NCBI RefSeq assembly: GCF_029626105.1
Contig: NZ_JARUBH010000009.1
Coordinates: forward strand, 930,001-994,000
DNA: 64,000 nucleotides
Direction: 5' to 3'
From: Solwaraspora sp. WMMD792
Lineage (GTDB): Bacteria > Actinomycetota > Actinomycetes > Mycobacteriales > Micromonosporaceae
Numbering within the stretch: position 1 is the first letter of the stretch; each line of letters opens with the position of its first letter. Shown here one piece after another: positions 16,106 through 25,383 of the stretch. The position numbers and the translations under genes were made by a program. Below the pieces are notes generated by a model. It did not search any database and was not told the origin of the DNA. It worked only from the letters and a program-made list of their open reading frames with translations.

Positions 16106-18451
16106 ATGACCGAGCAGCACAATCTCGGCACCCAACGCAGCACCGCCGTGATCGACAACGGAGCCTTCGGCACCCGCGAGGTCACCTTCTCCGCCGGACG
16201 GCTGGCCCGCCAGGCCGCCGGCTCGGTGATCGCCCAGCTGGGCGACACCGTGGTGCTCTCCGCGACCACCGCCAGCAAGCAGCCGCGTGAGCACCTCGAC
16301 TTCTTCCCGCTCACCGTCGACGTCGAGGAGCGGATGTACGCCGCCGGGCGGATCCCCGGCTCGTTCTTCCGCCGCGAGGGCCGGCCCAGCGAGGAGGCGA
16401 TCCTCACCTGCCGGCTGACCGACCGGCCGCTGCGCCCGACGTTCGCCAAGGGCCTGCGCAACGAGGTCCAGGTGGTGGCCACCGTGCTGGCGCTGGACCC
16501 GGCCCACCCGTACGACGTGATCGCGATCAACGCGGCGTCGATGTCCACCAAGCTGTCCGGCCTGCCGTTCTCCGGCCCGATCGGGGCGACCCGCGTCGCC
16601 CACGTCGACGGCGCGTGGGTGGCCTTCCCGACCCTGGACGAGCTGTCCCGGGCCACCTTCGACATGGTGGTCGCCGGCCGGGCCCTGCCGGACGGCGACG
16701 TGGCGATCATGATGGTCGAGGCCGAGGCCACTCCGCACGCGGTCGGGCTGATCGCCGGTGGCGCCACCGCCCCCACCGAGGACGTGGTGGCCAGCGGGCT
16801 GGAGGCGGCCAAGCCGACCATCCGCGAGCTGTGCCGGGCGCAGAGCGAGCTGGCCGAGGTGGCGGCGAAGCCGGTCGCCGACTTCCCGGTCTTCCTCGAC
16901 TACGGTGACGACGTCTACGACGCGGTCGTGGCCGCCGGCCGCGACGAGGTCGCCGAGGCGTTGAAGATCGCCTCCAAGGCGGAGCGTGAGGACGCGCTGG
17001 ACCGGATCAAGGACAAGGTCGCCGGCGAGCTCGGCGAGCAGTTCGAGGGCCGGGAGAAGGAGGTCGGCGCGGCCTTCCGGTCGCTGACCAAGTCCGAGGT
17101 CCGGTCCCGGGTGCTGCGCGAGCAGGTACGCATCGACGGCCGTGGCCCGCGGGACATCCGCCCGCTCACCGCCGAGGTCGGGGTGCTGCCCCGGGTGCAC
17201 GGCTCGGCGCTGTTCGAGCGCGGCGAGACGCAGATCCTCGGGGTCAGCACACTCAACATGCTCCGGCTCGAGCAGACCCTGGACACCCTCTCCCCGGAGA
17301 AGTCCAAGCGCTACATGCACAACTACAACTTCCCGCCGTACTCCACCGGCGAGACCGGCCGGGTCGGTTCGCCGAAGCGGCGGGAGATCGGCCACGGCGC
17401 GCTCGCCGAGCGGGCCCTGGTGCCGGTGCTGCCGACGCGTGAGGAGTTCCCGTACGCGATCCGTCAGGTGTCCGAGGCGCTCGGCTCCAACGGTTCGACG
17501 AGCATGGGCTCGGTCTGCGCTTCCACGCTGTCGCTGCTGTCGGCCGGGGTGCCGCTGAAGGCCCCGGTGGCCGGGATCGCGATGGGCCTGATCTCCGACG
17601 AGGTCGACGGGCAGACCCGGTACGTCACGCTGACCGACATCCTCGGCGCCGAGGACGCGTTCGGCGACATGGACTTCAAGGTGGCCGGCACTCCCGAGTT
17701 CGTCACCGCGCTGCAGCTGGACACCAAGCTCGACGGCATCCCGTCGGACGTGCTCGCCGGTGCCCTGCAGCAGGCCCGTGAGGCCCGGATGACCATCCTG
17801 GAGGTCATGCGCCAGGCGATCGAGGGCCCGGCCGCGATGAGCGAGCACGCTCCCCGGGTGACCACGGTGAAGATCCCGGTCGACAAGATCGGTATGGTGA
17901 TCGGCCCGAAGGGCCAGACCATCAACGCGATCCAGGACGAGACCGGCGCGGACATCTCGATCGAGGACGACGGCACCATCTACGTCGGCGCCACCAACGG
18001 GCCGGCCGCCGAGGCCGCAGTCGAGCGGATCAACGCGATCGCCAACCCGACGCTGCCGAAGGTCGGCGACAAGTTCCTCGGCACGGTCGTCAAGACCGCC
18101 GCGTTCGGCGCGTTCATCTCGCTGCTGCCCGGCCGCGACGGCCTGCTGCACATCTCCAAGGTGGGCGACGGCAAGCGGGTCGAGCGGGTCGAGGACCACC
18201 TCAACGTCGGCGACAAGGTCGAGGTGCAGATCGCCGACATCGACGCCCGGGGCAAGATCTACCTGGACAAGGTCCGCCCGGAAGGCGCGGAGGCGCCGGC
18301 CGCGTCCGACGGCGGCGAGCGTCCCGGTGGCCGCGACCGTGGCGACCGGGGGCCGCGCGATCGCGGTGACCGCGACCGTGGCGACCGGGGCCCCAGCCGG
18401 GGTGACGGTGGCGAGGGCGGCGAGCGCCGCCGACGTAACCGGCACAGCTGA
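16106..18451 (+). CDS. pnp: Polyribonucleotide nucleotidyltransferase / guanosine pentaphosphate synthetase
   Basis: 781 residues. Phosphorolytic 3'-5' exoribonuclease; the actinomycete enzyme (GPSI) is also reported to make pppGpp. Two RNase PH domains are seen, the second with [23 protein letters not shown], read as [19 protein letters not shown], and acidic catalytic residues in [18 protein letters not shown]. The KH domain follows ([20 protein letters not shown]), then S1 ([21 protein letters not shown]). The tail of about 45 residues is a repetitive Arg-Gly-Asp stretch ([15 protein letters not shown]). AAAGGAG lies upstream. A 239-base gap with hairpins separates it from rpsO. Confidence 0.96.
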   Translation: MTEQHNLGTQRSTAVIDNGAFGTREVTFSAGRLARQAAGSVIAQLGDTVVLSATTASKQPREHLDFFPLTVDVEERMYAAGRIPGSFFRREGRPSEEAILTCRLTDRPLRPTFAKGLRNEVQVVATVLALDPAHPYDVIAINAASMSTKLSGLPFSGPIGATRVAHVDGAWVAFPTLDELSRATFDMVVAGRALPDGDVAIMMVEAEATPHAVGLIAGGATAPTEDVVASGLEAAKPTIRELCRAQSELAEVAAKPVADFPVFLDYGDDVYDAVVAAGRDEVAEALKIASKAEREDALDRIKDKVAGELGEQFEGREKEVGAAFRSLTKSEVRSRVLREQVRIDGRGPRDIRPLTAEVGVLPRVHGSALFERGETQILGVSTLNMLRLEQTLDTLSPEKSKRYMHNYNFPPYSTGETGRVGSPKRREIGHGALAERALVPVLPTREEFPYAIRQVSEALGSNGSTSMGSVCASTLSLLSAGVPLKAPVAGIAMGLISDEVDGQTRYVTLTDILGAEDAFGDMDFKVAGTPEFVTALQLDTKLDGIPSDVLAGALQQAREARMTILEVMRQAIEGPAAMSEHAPRVTTVKIPVDKIGMVIGPKGQTINAIQDETGADISIEDDGTIYVGATNGPAAEAAVERINAIANPTLPKVGDKFLGTVVKTAAFGAFISLLPGRDGLLHISKVGDGKRVERVEDHLNVGDKVEVQIADIDARGKIYLDKVRPEGAEAPAASDGGERPGGRDRGDRGPRDRGDRDRGDRGPSRGDGGEGGERRRRNRHS

Positions 18452-18462
18452 CGCCGGCCAAG

Positions 18463-19830
18463 ATGGCCCGGACCGAACCGGTCACCGGCCGGGGCCTGTC
18501 CCGGCCGGTGACCCGGACACTCACCGCCGACCCGTTGGGCGGCACGGTACGCCGTACCGTGCTGCCCAACGGGCTGCGGGTGATCACCGAGGCGATTCCG
18601 GCGATGCGCAGCGTCTCCTTCGGCGTGTGGGTCGGGGTCGGCTCGCGCGACGAGACCCCGGCCCGATCCGGTGCCTCGCACTTCCTGGAACACCTGCTGT
18701 TCAAGGGGACGAAGCGACGTACCGCGTGGGAGATCTCATCGCAGATCGAGGCCGTGGGCGGCGAGACCAACGCCTTCACCACCAAGGAGTACACCTGCTA
18801 CTACGCCCGGGTGCTCGACGAGGACCTGCCGCTGGCCGTCGACGTCGTCTGTGACCTGGTGGCCAACTCGGTGATCGACCCGGCCGACGTGGAGACCGAA
18901 CGTGGCGTGATCCTCGAAGAGATCGCCATGCACGACGACGAGCCCGACGACGAGGTCCACGACCTGCTCGCCGAGGCCGTCTTCGGCCCGCACCCGCTCG
19001 GCCGGCTGATCTCCGGCACCGAGGCGACGATCTCGGCGTTGACCCGCCGGCAGATCCACGACTTCTACCGGCGCCGATACACGCCGGGGGCGATGGTGAT
19101 CGCCGCCGCCGGCAACCTCGACCACCGGGCGGTGGTCCGCCAGGTACGGGCGGCGCTGCGGGGCAGCCCGTTGGACGCCGAACGGCCCGGTGCGCCGGCA
19201 CCGCTGCGCCCGGCCACCCCGGCGGTGCGCACCCGTCGGCCCCGCACGGTGCTGCGCCGTAAGGAGACCGAGCAGGCCCATCTGGTGCTCGGCGGCCCGG
19301 GTATCAGTCGCGGCGACGACCGTCGGTTCGCGCTCGGGGTGCTGAACAACGTCCTCGGCGGTGGCATGTCCAGCCGGCTGTTCCAGGAGGTGCGGGAACG
19401 CCGAGGGCTGGCGTACTCGGTCTACTCGTACGCCAGCCAGTACGCCGACGGCGGGACGTTCGCCGTCTACGCCGGTTGTGCGCCGAGCCGGGTCGACGAG
19501 GTGCTGGAGCTGGTCCGGGCGGAGCTGGCGGCGGTCGTCGAGCACGGGCTGAGCTCCGACGAGCTGGCCCGGGGCAAGGGCATGAGCCGGGGCGGGTACG
19601 TGCTGGGCCTGGAGGACACCGGGTCGCGGATGGGTCGGCTGGCCAAGGGGGAGCTGCTCTACGGCGAGCAGTTGACCGTGGACCAGCTGCTCGCACGGGT
19701 GGCGGCGGTGACCGCCGAACAGGTCGGCGCGGTCGCCGCCGAGCTGCTCACCCGGCCGATGTCCCTGGCGGTGATCGGCCCGGTGGAGTCCGCGACGTTG
19801 GCCGGCGCGCAGCCCTCGCCGGTGGGGTAG
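18463..19830 (+). CDS. M16 family zinc metallopeptidase (processing-peptidase-like)
   Basis: 455 residues, starting 11 bases after pnp. The inverted zinc motif HxxEH is H73-F-L-E-H77 in SHFLEHLLFKGT, and the distal glutamate lies in ETERGVILEEIAM. The N-terminal VLPNGLRVITEAIPAMRSVSFGVWVGVGSRDE, read as VSFGVWVGVGSRDE, is typical of the pnp-linked M16 peptidases of actinobacteria (M. tuberculosis Rv2782c type). The second half is the inactive M16_C domain (GGGMSSRLFQEVRERRGLAYSV, read as LFQEVRERRGLAYSV). Physiological substrate unknown. No signal peptide, so cytosolic. Confidence 0.92.
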   Translation: MARTEPVTGRGLSRPVTRTLTADPLGGTVRRTVLPNGLRVITEAIPAMRSVSFGVWVGVGSRDETPARSGASHFLEHLLFKGTKRRTAWEISSQIEAVGGETNAFTTKEYTCYYARVLDEDLPLAVDVVCDLVANSVIDPADVETERGVILEEIAMHDDEPDDEVHDLLAEAVFGPHPLGRLISGTEATISALTRRQIHDFYRRRYTPGAMVIAAAGNLDHRAVVRQVRAALRGSPLDAERPGAPAPLRPATPAVRTRRPRTVLRRKETEQAHLVLGGPGISRGDDRRFALGVLNNVLGGGMSSRLFQEVRERRGLAYSVYSYASQYADGGTFAVYAGCAPSRVDEVLELVRAELAAVVEHGLSSDELARGKGMSRGGYVLGLEDTGSRMGRLAKGELLYGEQLTVDQLLARVAAVTAEQVGAVAAELLTRPMSLAVIGPVESATLAGAQPSPVG

Positions 19831-19865
19831 GGGCGCTGGCCGGACCGCCGTCCCCGCCGGTGGGA

Positions 19866-20690
<825 letters not shown>

Positions 20691-20706
20691 GCCCTACCGG
20701 GTCCCC

Positions 20707-20752
20707 GGCTGGCCAGGTCACTTCTCCTCGGCTGGCCGGGTCACTGCTCCTC
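20707..20752. repeat. Tandem 23-base duplication at the 3' end of a GNAT gene
   Basis: Copies at 20707-20729 and 20730-20752, beginning GGCTGGCC[A/G]GGTCACT. The second copy contains the stop codon of the minus-strand acetyltransferase; the first repeats it just downstream. Confidence 0.75.
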
Positions 20753-21319
20753 GGCGGCCGGTGGGACCGCCACGTGCAGCCGTAGCTGCGGCACCAGCAT
20801 GTCGGCCACGTCCAACGCCCGCGTCGCCCCGTCCGGCTCCCAGCCGGCCGAGCCGAGGAACTTGCGGGTCGCCGGGTCCCGTTCGTACGCCCAGGCGAGC
20901 GCGGTGTCGAAGCCGTCGGTGCGCCACAGGTCCACGGCGGCGGCGAGCAGCCGGCTACCGTGTCCCCGCCGACCCCAGCGCGGCTCGACCAGCAGGTCGG
21001 TGACGGCGGCGACCCGGTCACCGAGCGCCTCGGCCGGTTCCTCGGGGGCCAGGGCCTGCTCGTCGGCCGGGCCGGACGCGGTGAAGCCCACCAGATAGGA
21101 TTGCTCGGCCTGCTCGACGGCGACCAGCACCCGGTGCCGCTGCGACGGCGGATCGTTGATCGCGGCGTCCCACCGCTGCGCCAGCCAGTCCTCGTCCACC
21201 TCGTCGAGCACCTGCCGGGGCAGCAGCCGCCGGTAGGCGACCCGCCAGGTGGTCAACTGGATGCGGGCGATCTCACCAGCGTCGCCCGGTCGGGCAGGAC
21301 GGACATATCCGAGCGCCAT
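20741..21319 (-). CDS. GNAT-family N-acetyltransferase
   Basis: 192 residues. Motif D/A of the GNAT fold is visible: VTDLLVEPRWGRRGHGSRLLAAAVD near residue 120, read as VEPRWGRRGHGSRLL, which is the acetyl-CoA pyrophosphate loop R/Q-x-x-G-x-G/A. The N-terminus IRPA-type start (YVRPARPGDAGEIARIQ) and GAGWEPDG-like end (SAGWEPDG) are usual. TACGCT at 21328-21333 (minus strand) lies eight bases upstream, so it may be leaderless. It diverges from the GT87 gene. Substrate unknown. Confidence 0.85.
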   Translation of the reverse strand: MALGYVRPARPGDAGEIARIQLTTWRVAYRRLLPRQVLDEVDEDWLAQRWDAAINDPPSQRHRVLVAVEQAEQSYLVGFTASGPADEQALAPEEPAEALGDRVAAVTDLLVEPRWGRRGHGSRLLAAAVDLWRTDGFDTALAWAYERDPATRKFLGSAGWEPDGATRALDVADMLVPQLRLHVAVPPAAEEQ

Positions 21320-21350
21320 GAGTGGTCAGCGTACGGACAGGGGGGCGGCC

Positions 21351-22595
21351 ATGCCGCAGCGGGCCGCCGGGGGCACCGGTCGGCGGGTGGCGATCGTCGC
21401 GGTGCTGGCGGTCGTCGTCGCCGGCTTCCTCGCCGTCGCCGCCGAACGGCACGGCTTCTTCGACCTCAAGGTCTACTACGGGGCGATGCACCACTGGCTG
21501 CGCGACGGCGGCCAGCTCTACGACCACATGAAGCCGTTCAGCCAGTACGGGTTCACCTACCCGCCGTTCGCCGCGCTGGTGATGTCGCCGATGGCGGTCC
21601 TGCCGTGGCATCTGGCGATCGTGGTGAGCGTGACGCTCGCCGTGGTGACCAGCGCGCTGGTGCTGTGGTGGCTGGTCGACCCGATCTCCCGCCGCGAGGG
21701 CTGGACCCGCTGGTTCGCCTTCGCGGTCGCCGGCTGCCTGGTGGCCGCGTACGAGCCGATGCGTGAGACGGTGAACTTCGGCCAGGTCAACACGCTGCTG
21801 CTGGTGCTGGTCGCGGCCGACCTGCTGTGGCTGGTCGCGGCCGGGTCGCCGGTGCCGGCGCGCTGGCGCCGGTTCGCCGGGGTCGGGGTCGGCCTGGCGA
21901 CGGCGATCAAGCTGACCCCGGGCATTTTCATCGTCTACCTGCTGGTCACCCGGCGGTGGCGGGCGGCGGTCACTGCCGCCGGTACGGCGACCGTGGCGAC
22001 GCTGGTCGCGGCGGCGGTCGCCCCGGACGCGTCCCGGGAGTTCTGGACGCAGGCGCTGTGGAACACCGACCGGGTAGGTGCGTTGGACTTCGTCTCCAAC
22101 CAGTCGTTGCGCGGAGTCGTCGCCCGGATCGATCCGCTGCATCCGAGTACCGTCGCCTGGCTGGTGCTGGTGCTGGTCACGTTGATCTGGTGGGCGTGGC
22201 GGTGCCGCCGCGCGGTCGCCGCCGGCGACGAGGCGACCGGGCTGGCGTTGACCGGCGTGGTCGGCTGCCTGGTCAGCCCGGTCACCTGGGTGCACCACCT
22301 GGTGTGGTTGCTGCCGGCGCTGATCCTGCTGGTGGACAACGGGCTGGCCGCAGCGCGGGGCAGTCGGCGGCGGCGGGCGTTGCTCGGCTTCGCCGTGGTC
22401 GGCTATCTGCTGCTGATCAGCCGGCTGGTGTGGATCTGGCGCGAATCCGACGCCGCGAACGTGGCCGGCTTCGTCGGCAGCAACGCGTACGTGTGGGTGA
22501 GCCTGGGGCTCCTGCTGTTCCTGCCGGTGCGCCAGCTGGACCGGTCCGCCCGCTGGCCGGCGCCGGCCGCCGGTCGACCGATCACATCGAGGTGA
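21351..22595 (+). CDS. GT87-family polyprenol-phosphate mannosyltransferase-like membrane protein
   Basis: 414 residues with about ten membrane segments. GT87 (DUF2029) enzymes such as PimE transfer mannose from polyprenyl-phosphate-mannose to lipid or glycan acceptors on the outer face of the membrane. Diagnostic parts: FFDLKVYYGAMHHWL with the D-x-x-x-Y pattern in the first loop, QYGFTYPPFAALVMSP, NFGQVNTLLLVL and SPVTWVHHLVWLLP. The ATG at 21351 follows AGGGGGGCGG and leaves the divergent GNAT promoter free; an ATG at 21318 overlaps the GNAT start. The stop codon lies in a long palindromic hairpin. Confidence 0.85.
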   Translation: MPQRAAGGTGRRVAIVAVLAVVVAGFLAVAAERHGFFDLKVYYGAMHHWLRDGGQLYDHMKPFSQYGFTYPPFAALVMSPMAVLPWHLAIVVSVTLAVVTSALVLWWLVDPISRREGWTRWFAFAVAGCLVAAYEPMRETVNFGQVNTLLLVLVAADLLWLVAAGSPVPARWRRFAGVGVGLATAIKLTPGIFIVYLLVTRRWRAAVTAAGTATVATLVAAAVAPDASREFWTQALWNTDRVGALDFVSNQSLRGVVARIDPLHPSTVAWLVLVLVTLIWWAWRCRRAVAAGDEATGLALTGVVGCLVSPVTWVHHLVWLLPALILLVDNGLAAARGSRRRRALLGFAVVGYLLLISRLVWIWRESDAANVAGFVGSNAYVWVSLGLLLFLPVRQLDRSARWPAPAAGRPITSR

Positions 22596-22644
22596 GGCTG
22601 ACGCACGTCATCTTCGAACTTGACGTGCGTCAGCCTCACCTCGA
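22587..22644. terminator. 24-bp palindromic bidirectional terminator
   Basis: Arms 22587-22610 and 22621-22644 are perfect complements; the ten-base loop is itself centred on TTCGAA. The stop codon of the GT87 gene (22593-22595) lies in the left arm, and the convergent GNAT gene ends at 22659. It can serve both genes. Confidence 0.85.
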
Positions 22645-22658
22645 CGCCGGATGCCGGG

Positions 22659-23306
22659 TCATCGTGCGGCGGTGCCGGTGGTTGGGCTGGTCGGCTGCGG
22701 CTGCCGCCACATCGGCCACAGCGGCGGGCCGTTGTCGGGTAACGCCAGCGGGTGTCGGGTGGTGGGTCGGTAGCCGTGGCGTAGGTAGAGGTCGCGGGCG
22801 GCGGGGCTGGTGGCGACGAGGTAGCTGGCGATGCCGGCGGTATCGCAGATCCGGTGTCGGTGACGTAGTAGCGCACCGCCGATGCCATTGCGCTGCCGGT
22901 GCGGTGCCACCCCGAGGTACGCCAGGTAGGTGTGTGGTTGGCGCGGCGCGTGGGTGTGGAGCAGGGCGGCGAGTTGGAGGAACCGGTCGGCGTGGCGGCC
23001 GCTGATGCGTCGTAGCCGGGCGGTCTGCCGGTCGGTGGTGGTGTGGGCGATCGGGTACGGCAGCCACAGCGCCGCTGCGGCCCGGTCGATCGTCGTGTGG
23101 ACGGTGCCGTCGGTCATCGCCTGGGCCAGCAGGCCGGGGCAGAGCCGCTGGTAGACGTCCCGCCGCCGTGCCGTGCCGGGGATCAGCCAGCGGGCGTCGG
23201 GGGTGTCTACGAACGCGTCGACCAGCACCCGGGCCAGGCGCGGTACGTCGTCCACCCCGGCCCGCCGCACCCGCACCGTGCCGGCGGGGCCGGCGGTCGC
23301 GGTCAC
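22659..23306 (-). CDS. GNAT-family N-acetyltransferase, last gene of the GPP34 operon
   Basis: 215 residues from GTG at 23306, whose GTGA overlaps the stop of the GPP34 gene. The acetyl-CoA loop reads YLGVAPHRQRNGIGGALLRHR, seen as GVAPHRQRNGIGGALL, and the late GNAT strand is SPAARDLYLRHGYRPT. The N-terminal half (VRRAGVDDVPRLARVLVDAF) is also standard. The open frame upstream is a shadow of GPP34. Substrate unknown; its coupling to a GPP34 protein suggests modification of a membrane-associated molecule, which is inference. Confidence 0.85.
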   Translation of the reverse strand: MTATAGPAGTVRVRRAGVDDVPRLARVLVDAFVDTPDARWLIPGTARRRDVYQRLCPGLLAQAMTDGTVHTTIDRAAAALWLPYPIAHTTTDRQTARLRRISGRHADRFLQLAALLHTHAPRQPHTYLAYLGVAPHRQRNGIGGALLRHRHRICDTAGIASYLVATSPAARDLYLRHGYRPTTRHPLALPDNGPPLWPMWRQPQPTSPTTGTAAR

Positions 23307-24067
23307 CGCCGGCCCTGTCGGTCGTGCCGGCTCCGCCGGTCGTGCTGGCTGTGCCGGCTCTGTCCGTCGGCGGCGGCAAGATGCCGCACCAGCTCGTCGA
23401 TCCCCGGCGGTACGGGGGTGAGCAGCTGCCGCAGCTGCCGACGGGCGGTGAGGGTGTCCACGCCGAGGATGTGGCCGTCGAGTCCGGTCGCCAGGCAGAG
23501 TCGGGTCAGCGTGCTGTCGTGCGCGCTGAGGCGGGTGCGGCGGCGTACCCGCATCGTCAGCCGCGCCCATGGCCAGGCGGCGGCGTTCGTGTCCACCGGC
23601 GGGTATGCGGTGTCCCGACGCCACCACCAGCGGCGGACCGTACGCGGCCGGACCACCCCGGCGATGGTGAGCCGGTCGGCGACCGTGCGGTACGCGTGCC
23701 CGGCGAGCCGGTCGATCCAGGCGGCCGGCGGGTGCGGTGGGTCGGTGTCGATCCAGCGCAGCACCGTACGCCCCCACGGGTCAACGGCACCTGGCGCGGC
23801 CGTGCCGGTGACGACCATGCCGGTCGCGGCGACCGTGACCGCGCCGACGAGGGCCAGGTCGGCGAGCATCGCGGCGGCCAGCCCACGCCGAATGGTCCGG
23901 GCCGGCACGCGTAGCGCGCCGGTGACGTCGTCGTGGGCGATGAGGAACAGTTCGTCGGCGAGCCACCCGGTCGACGGCAGCGGTACGGCCGGCTCCGCCA
24001 GCACCGCCGGTGCCGCTGCGGGTGATGGCGTTGACCAGTCGCGGGTGCAGGTGCGGTAGACGGTCAC
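23303..24067 (-). CDS. GPP34 (GOLPH3-like) phosphoinositide-binding-fold protein
   Basis: 254 residues from GTG at 24067, coupled by GTGA to the gene before it. The GPP34 core begins STGWLADELFLIAHDDVTGALRV, seen as LADELFLIAHDDVTG, and continues IRRGLAAAMLADLALVGAVTV. The later WPWARLTMRVRRRTRLSAHDS and LTPVPPGIDELVRHLAAADG parts are family-typical. Eukaryotic GOLPH3 binds Golgi phosphoinositides; actinomycetes carry many GPP34 genes with no defined role. The C-terminal tail is Arg/His-rich (QSRHSQHDRRSRHDRQGRR). It sits third in a four-gene chain, all with four-base overlaps. Confidence 0.82.
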   Translation of the reverse strand: MTVYRTCTRDWSTPSPAAAPAVLAEPAVPLPSTGWLADELFLIAHDDVTGALRVPARTIRRGLAAAMLADLALVGAVTVAATGMVVTGTAAPGAVDPWGRTVLRWIDTDPPHPPAAWIDRLAGHAYRTVADRLTIAGVVRPRTVRRWWWRRDTAYPPVDTNAAAWPWARLTMRVRRRTRLSAHDSTLTRLCLATGLDGHILGVDTLTARRQLRQLLTPVPPGIDELVRHLAAADGQSRHSQHDRRSRHDRQGRR

Positions 24068-24312
24068 CGGCGGGCCCGCCTCGTCCAGGCCAGGAACCGG
24101 GTGAACAGTTCCCCCGGCGTCGCCTCCTCGGGTAGGTCGGTGATCGCCTCGACCATCCGCTCGGCCGCGTACATGCTGCGGGAGATCGGGTCCAGGTTTG
24201 CGGTCAACTCGGCCCGCGCGTACTCGCAGGGCCAGTCGACCTGCGGCCCGCACCCGGAACAGGACCAGATTGGCCGTACGGGCACGTGCAGCCCGTCGTC
24301 GCGGCCGGTCAC
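24064..24312 (-). CDS. Small cysteine-motif protein in the GPP34 operon
   Basis: 82 residues from GTG at 24312, overlapping the upstream stop by GTGA. A short CxxC...C pattern (WSCSGCGPQVDWPC) lies near residue 20, followed by an acidic helix with MVEAITDLPEEATPGELFTRFLAW, seen as PEEATPGELFTRFLAW. Small proteins with V/I-R-P-x-W-x-C-x-x-C...WPC starts are common in actinomycetes, but I know no function. The cysteines may bind zinc or a thiol partner. The start is fixed by the overlap rather than by a ribosome site. Confidence 0.65.
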   Translation of the reverse strand: MTGRDDGLHVPVRPIWSCSGCGPQVDWPCEYARAELTANLDPISRSMYAAERMVEAITDLPEEATPGELFTRFLAWTRRARR

Positions 24313-24533
24313 CGGTGCTGCACCCCGGCCTGGTTGCGCCACCGCCGCCCGCGTGGGCCCGACTGCGGTGGTGGTGGCGTGGTGCCCCAGGCCCGCTCGA
24401 TCGGGGCGGTGCAGTCCGGGCAGGTCAAGGTCTGCCCGCACACCGGACACCACCGGTGCCGACACCGACACAACACGAACCCACCCACCACGCCAACGAG
24501 AAAACCGGCCACGGTCGCAAAGAAAATCCACAA
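24309..24533 (-). CDS. Single-pass membrane protein with zinc-ribbon-like cysteines, first gene of the GPP34 operon
   Basis: 74 residues from TTG at 24533, just after GGAGGAGCG. One membrane helix (FFATVAGFLVGVVGGFVL) is followed at once by six cysteines: CRCRHRWCPVCGQTLTCPDC. This looks like a membrane-anchored zinc ribbon facing the cytosol. The rest is basic and proline-rich. Its stop overlaps the next GTG. TTG starts are rare, but the ribosome site and the downstream overlap support it. Confidence 0.6.
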   Translation of the reverse strand: MWIFFATVAGFLVGVVGGFVLCRCRHRWCPVCGQTLTCPDCTAPIERAWGTTPPPPQSGPRGRRWRNQAGVQHR

Positions 24534-24760
24534 CGCTCCTCCAAGAGCAGACGCGAATTCGGTGTTTGATCGTGCGATCCGTTCACCTTGCGACGGCGTC
24601 GATGATGTGAGAGCGGGTCGCAGATTCAGTCGACCAGTATCGAGACGATCTGGGAATGCGCCCGAGCCGTGAACACCGGGAATGATTGGAGTAGCGGGTG
24701 AACTACGTGAACTTCAAACGCGGCGATTTGCTCAACCGGGAGGAGGATGATGAGTGATCG
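24534..24760. other. Lower-GC gap with two possible tiny frames
   Basis: This 227-base stretch is visibly richer in A and T than its surroundings. On the plus strand a 19-residue frame (24698-24757) overlaps a 41-residue frame (24747-24872) that starts directly after GGGAGGAGG, a strong ribosome site. The second frame runs antisense into the GNAT gene. They may be remnants of a lost gene; no family was recognised. Confidence 0.3.
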
Positions 24761-25291
24761 CTATCGGGAGGTGACTCGCTCGACTGCCGGCTCGGAGACC
24801 GGAGGCAAACACTTCATAAAGGCCCTGTTGATCGCCGGATCGCGGCCAGCAACGTACGCATCAATTGGCTGATAACCGCGCTCGGCGAAAAACGTAAGCG
24901 CGTCGGTGTTGCGTACGCCGGTTTCGAGGACTGCTCGCCGCGCACCCCACCTGGCCGCCTGATCTTCGAGGCAGGTCAACAGCGCTTTTCCGATCCCGAG
25001 GCCGCGTGCCTCGGGAAGGAGGAACGTCTTTTTGATCTCGACCGTGCCGGTGTCCCGCTCGTACCAGCGGCAACCACCACAGCCGACCGGGCCGCCCGGC
25101 CCGTAGGCGACGAGGAAGATGCCGTTCGGAGCAGCGAACGCCGCCGGGTCAAGAGTCACCGGCTCAGCGAAGCCGTACCGGCCAACCTGCTCCTGGTAGA
25201 AGCTGCGCAGCAGGAGCGCCGCGTCCGGGTGTTGCACGCTGCGTTCGAGCAGAGCAAACCCGGCAGGGAGCGCGGTGTGACTGTTCCTCAC
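24761..25291 (-). CDS. GNAT-family N-acetyltransferase
   Basis: 176 residues. The acetyl-CoA loop reads EIKKTFLLPEARGLGIGKALL, seen as LLPEARGLGIGKALL, followed by ETGVRNTDALTFFAERGYQPI, seen as TDALTFFAERGYQPI; both are textbook GNAT. The start is GTG with a weak GAGG just before it. Third positions hold more A and T than in neighbouring genes, and the next gene upstream is a frameshifted regulator with similar composition, so this short segment may be recently acquired. Substrate unknown. Confidence 0.82.
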   Translation of the reverse strand: MRNSHTALPAGFALLERSVQHPDAALLLRSFYQEQVGRYGFAEPVTLDPAAFAAPNGIFLVAYGPGGPVGCGGCRWYERDTGTVEIKKTFLLPEARGLGIGKALLTCLEDQAARWGARRAVLETGVRNTDALTFFAERGYQPIDAYVAGRDPAINRAFMKCLPPVSEPAVERVTSR

Positions 25292-25383
25292 ATCCTCGAT
25301 AATGCCGCATCGAACTCCGGAAGGAATTCAGCTACCGGTGCGGAGCGGGACCGACGGGCCAGCATCGGGCGGAGCCCTCGGAG

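Noticed and set aside
15965-18445. 826-residue minus-strand frame opposite pnp
   Set aside because: Shadow frame; pnp on the plus strand is complete with RNase PH, KH and S1 motifs.
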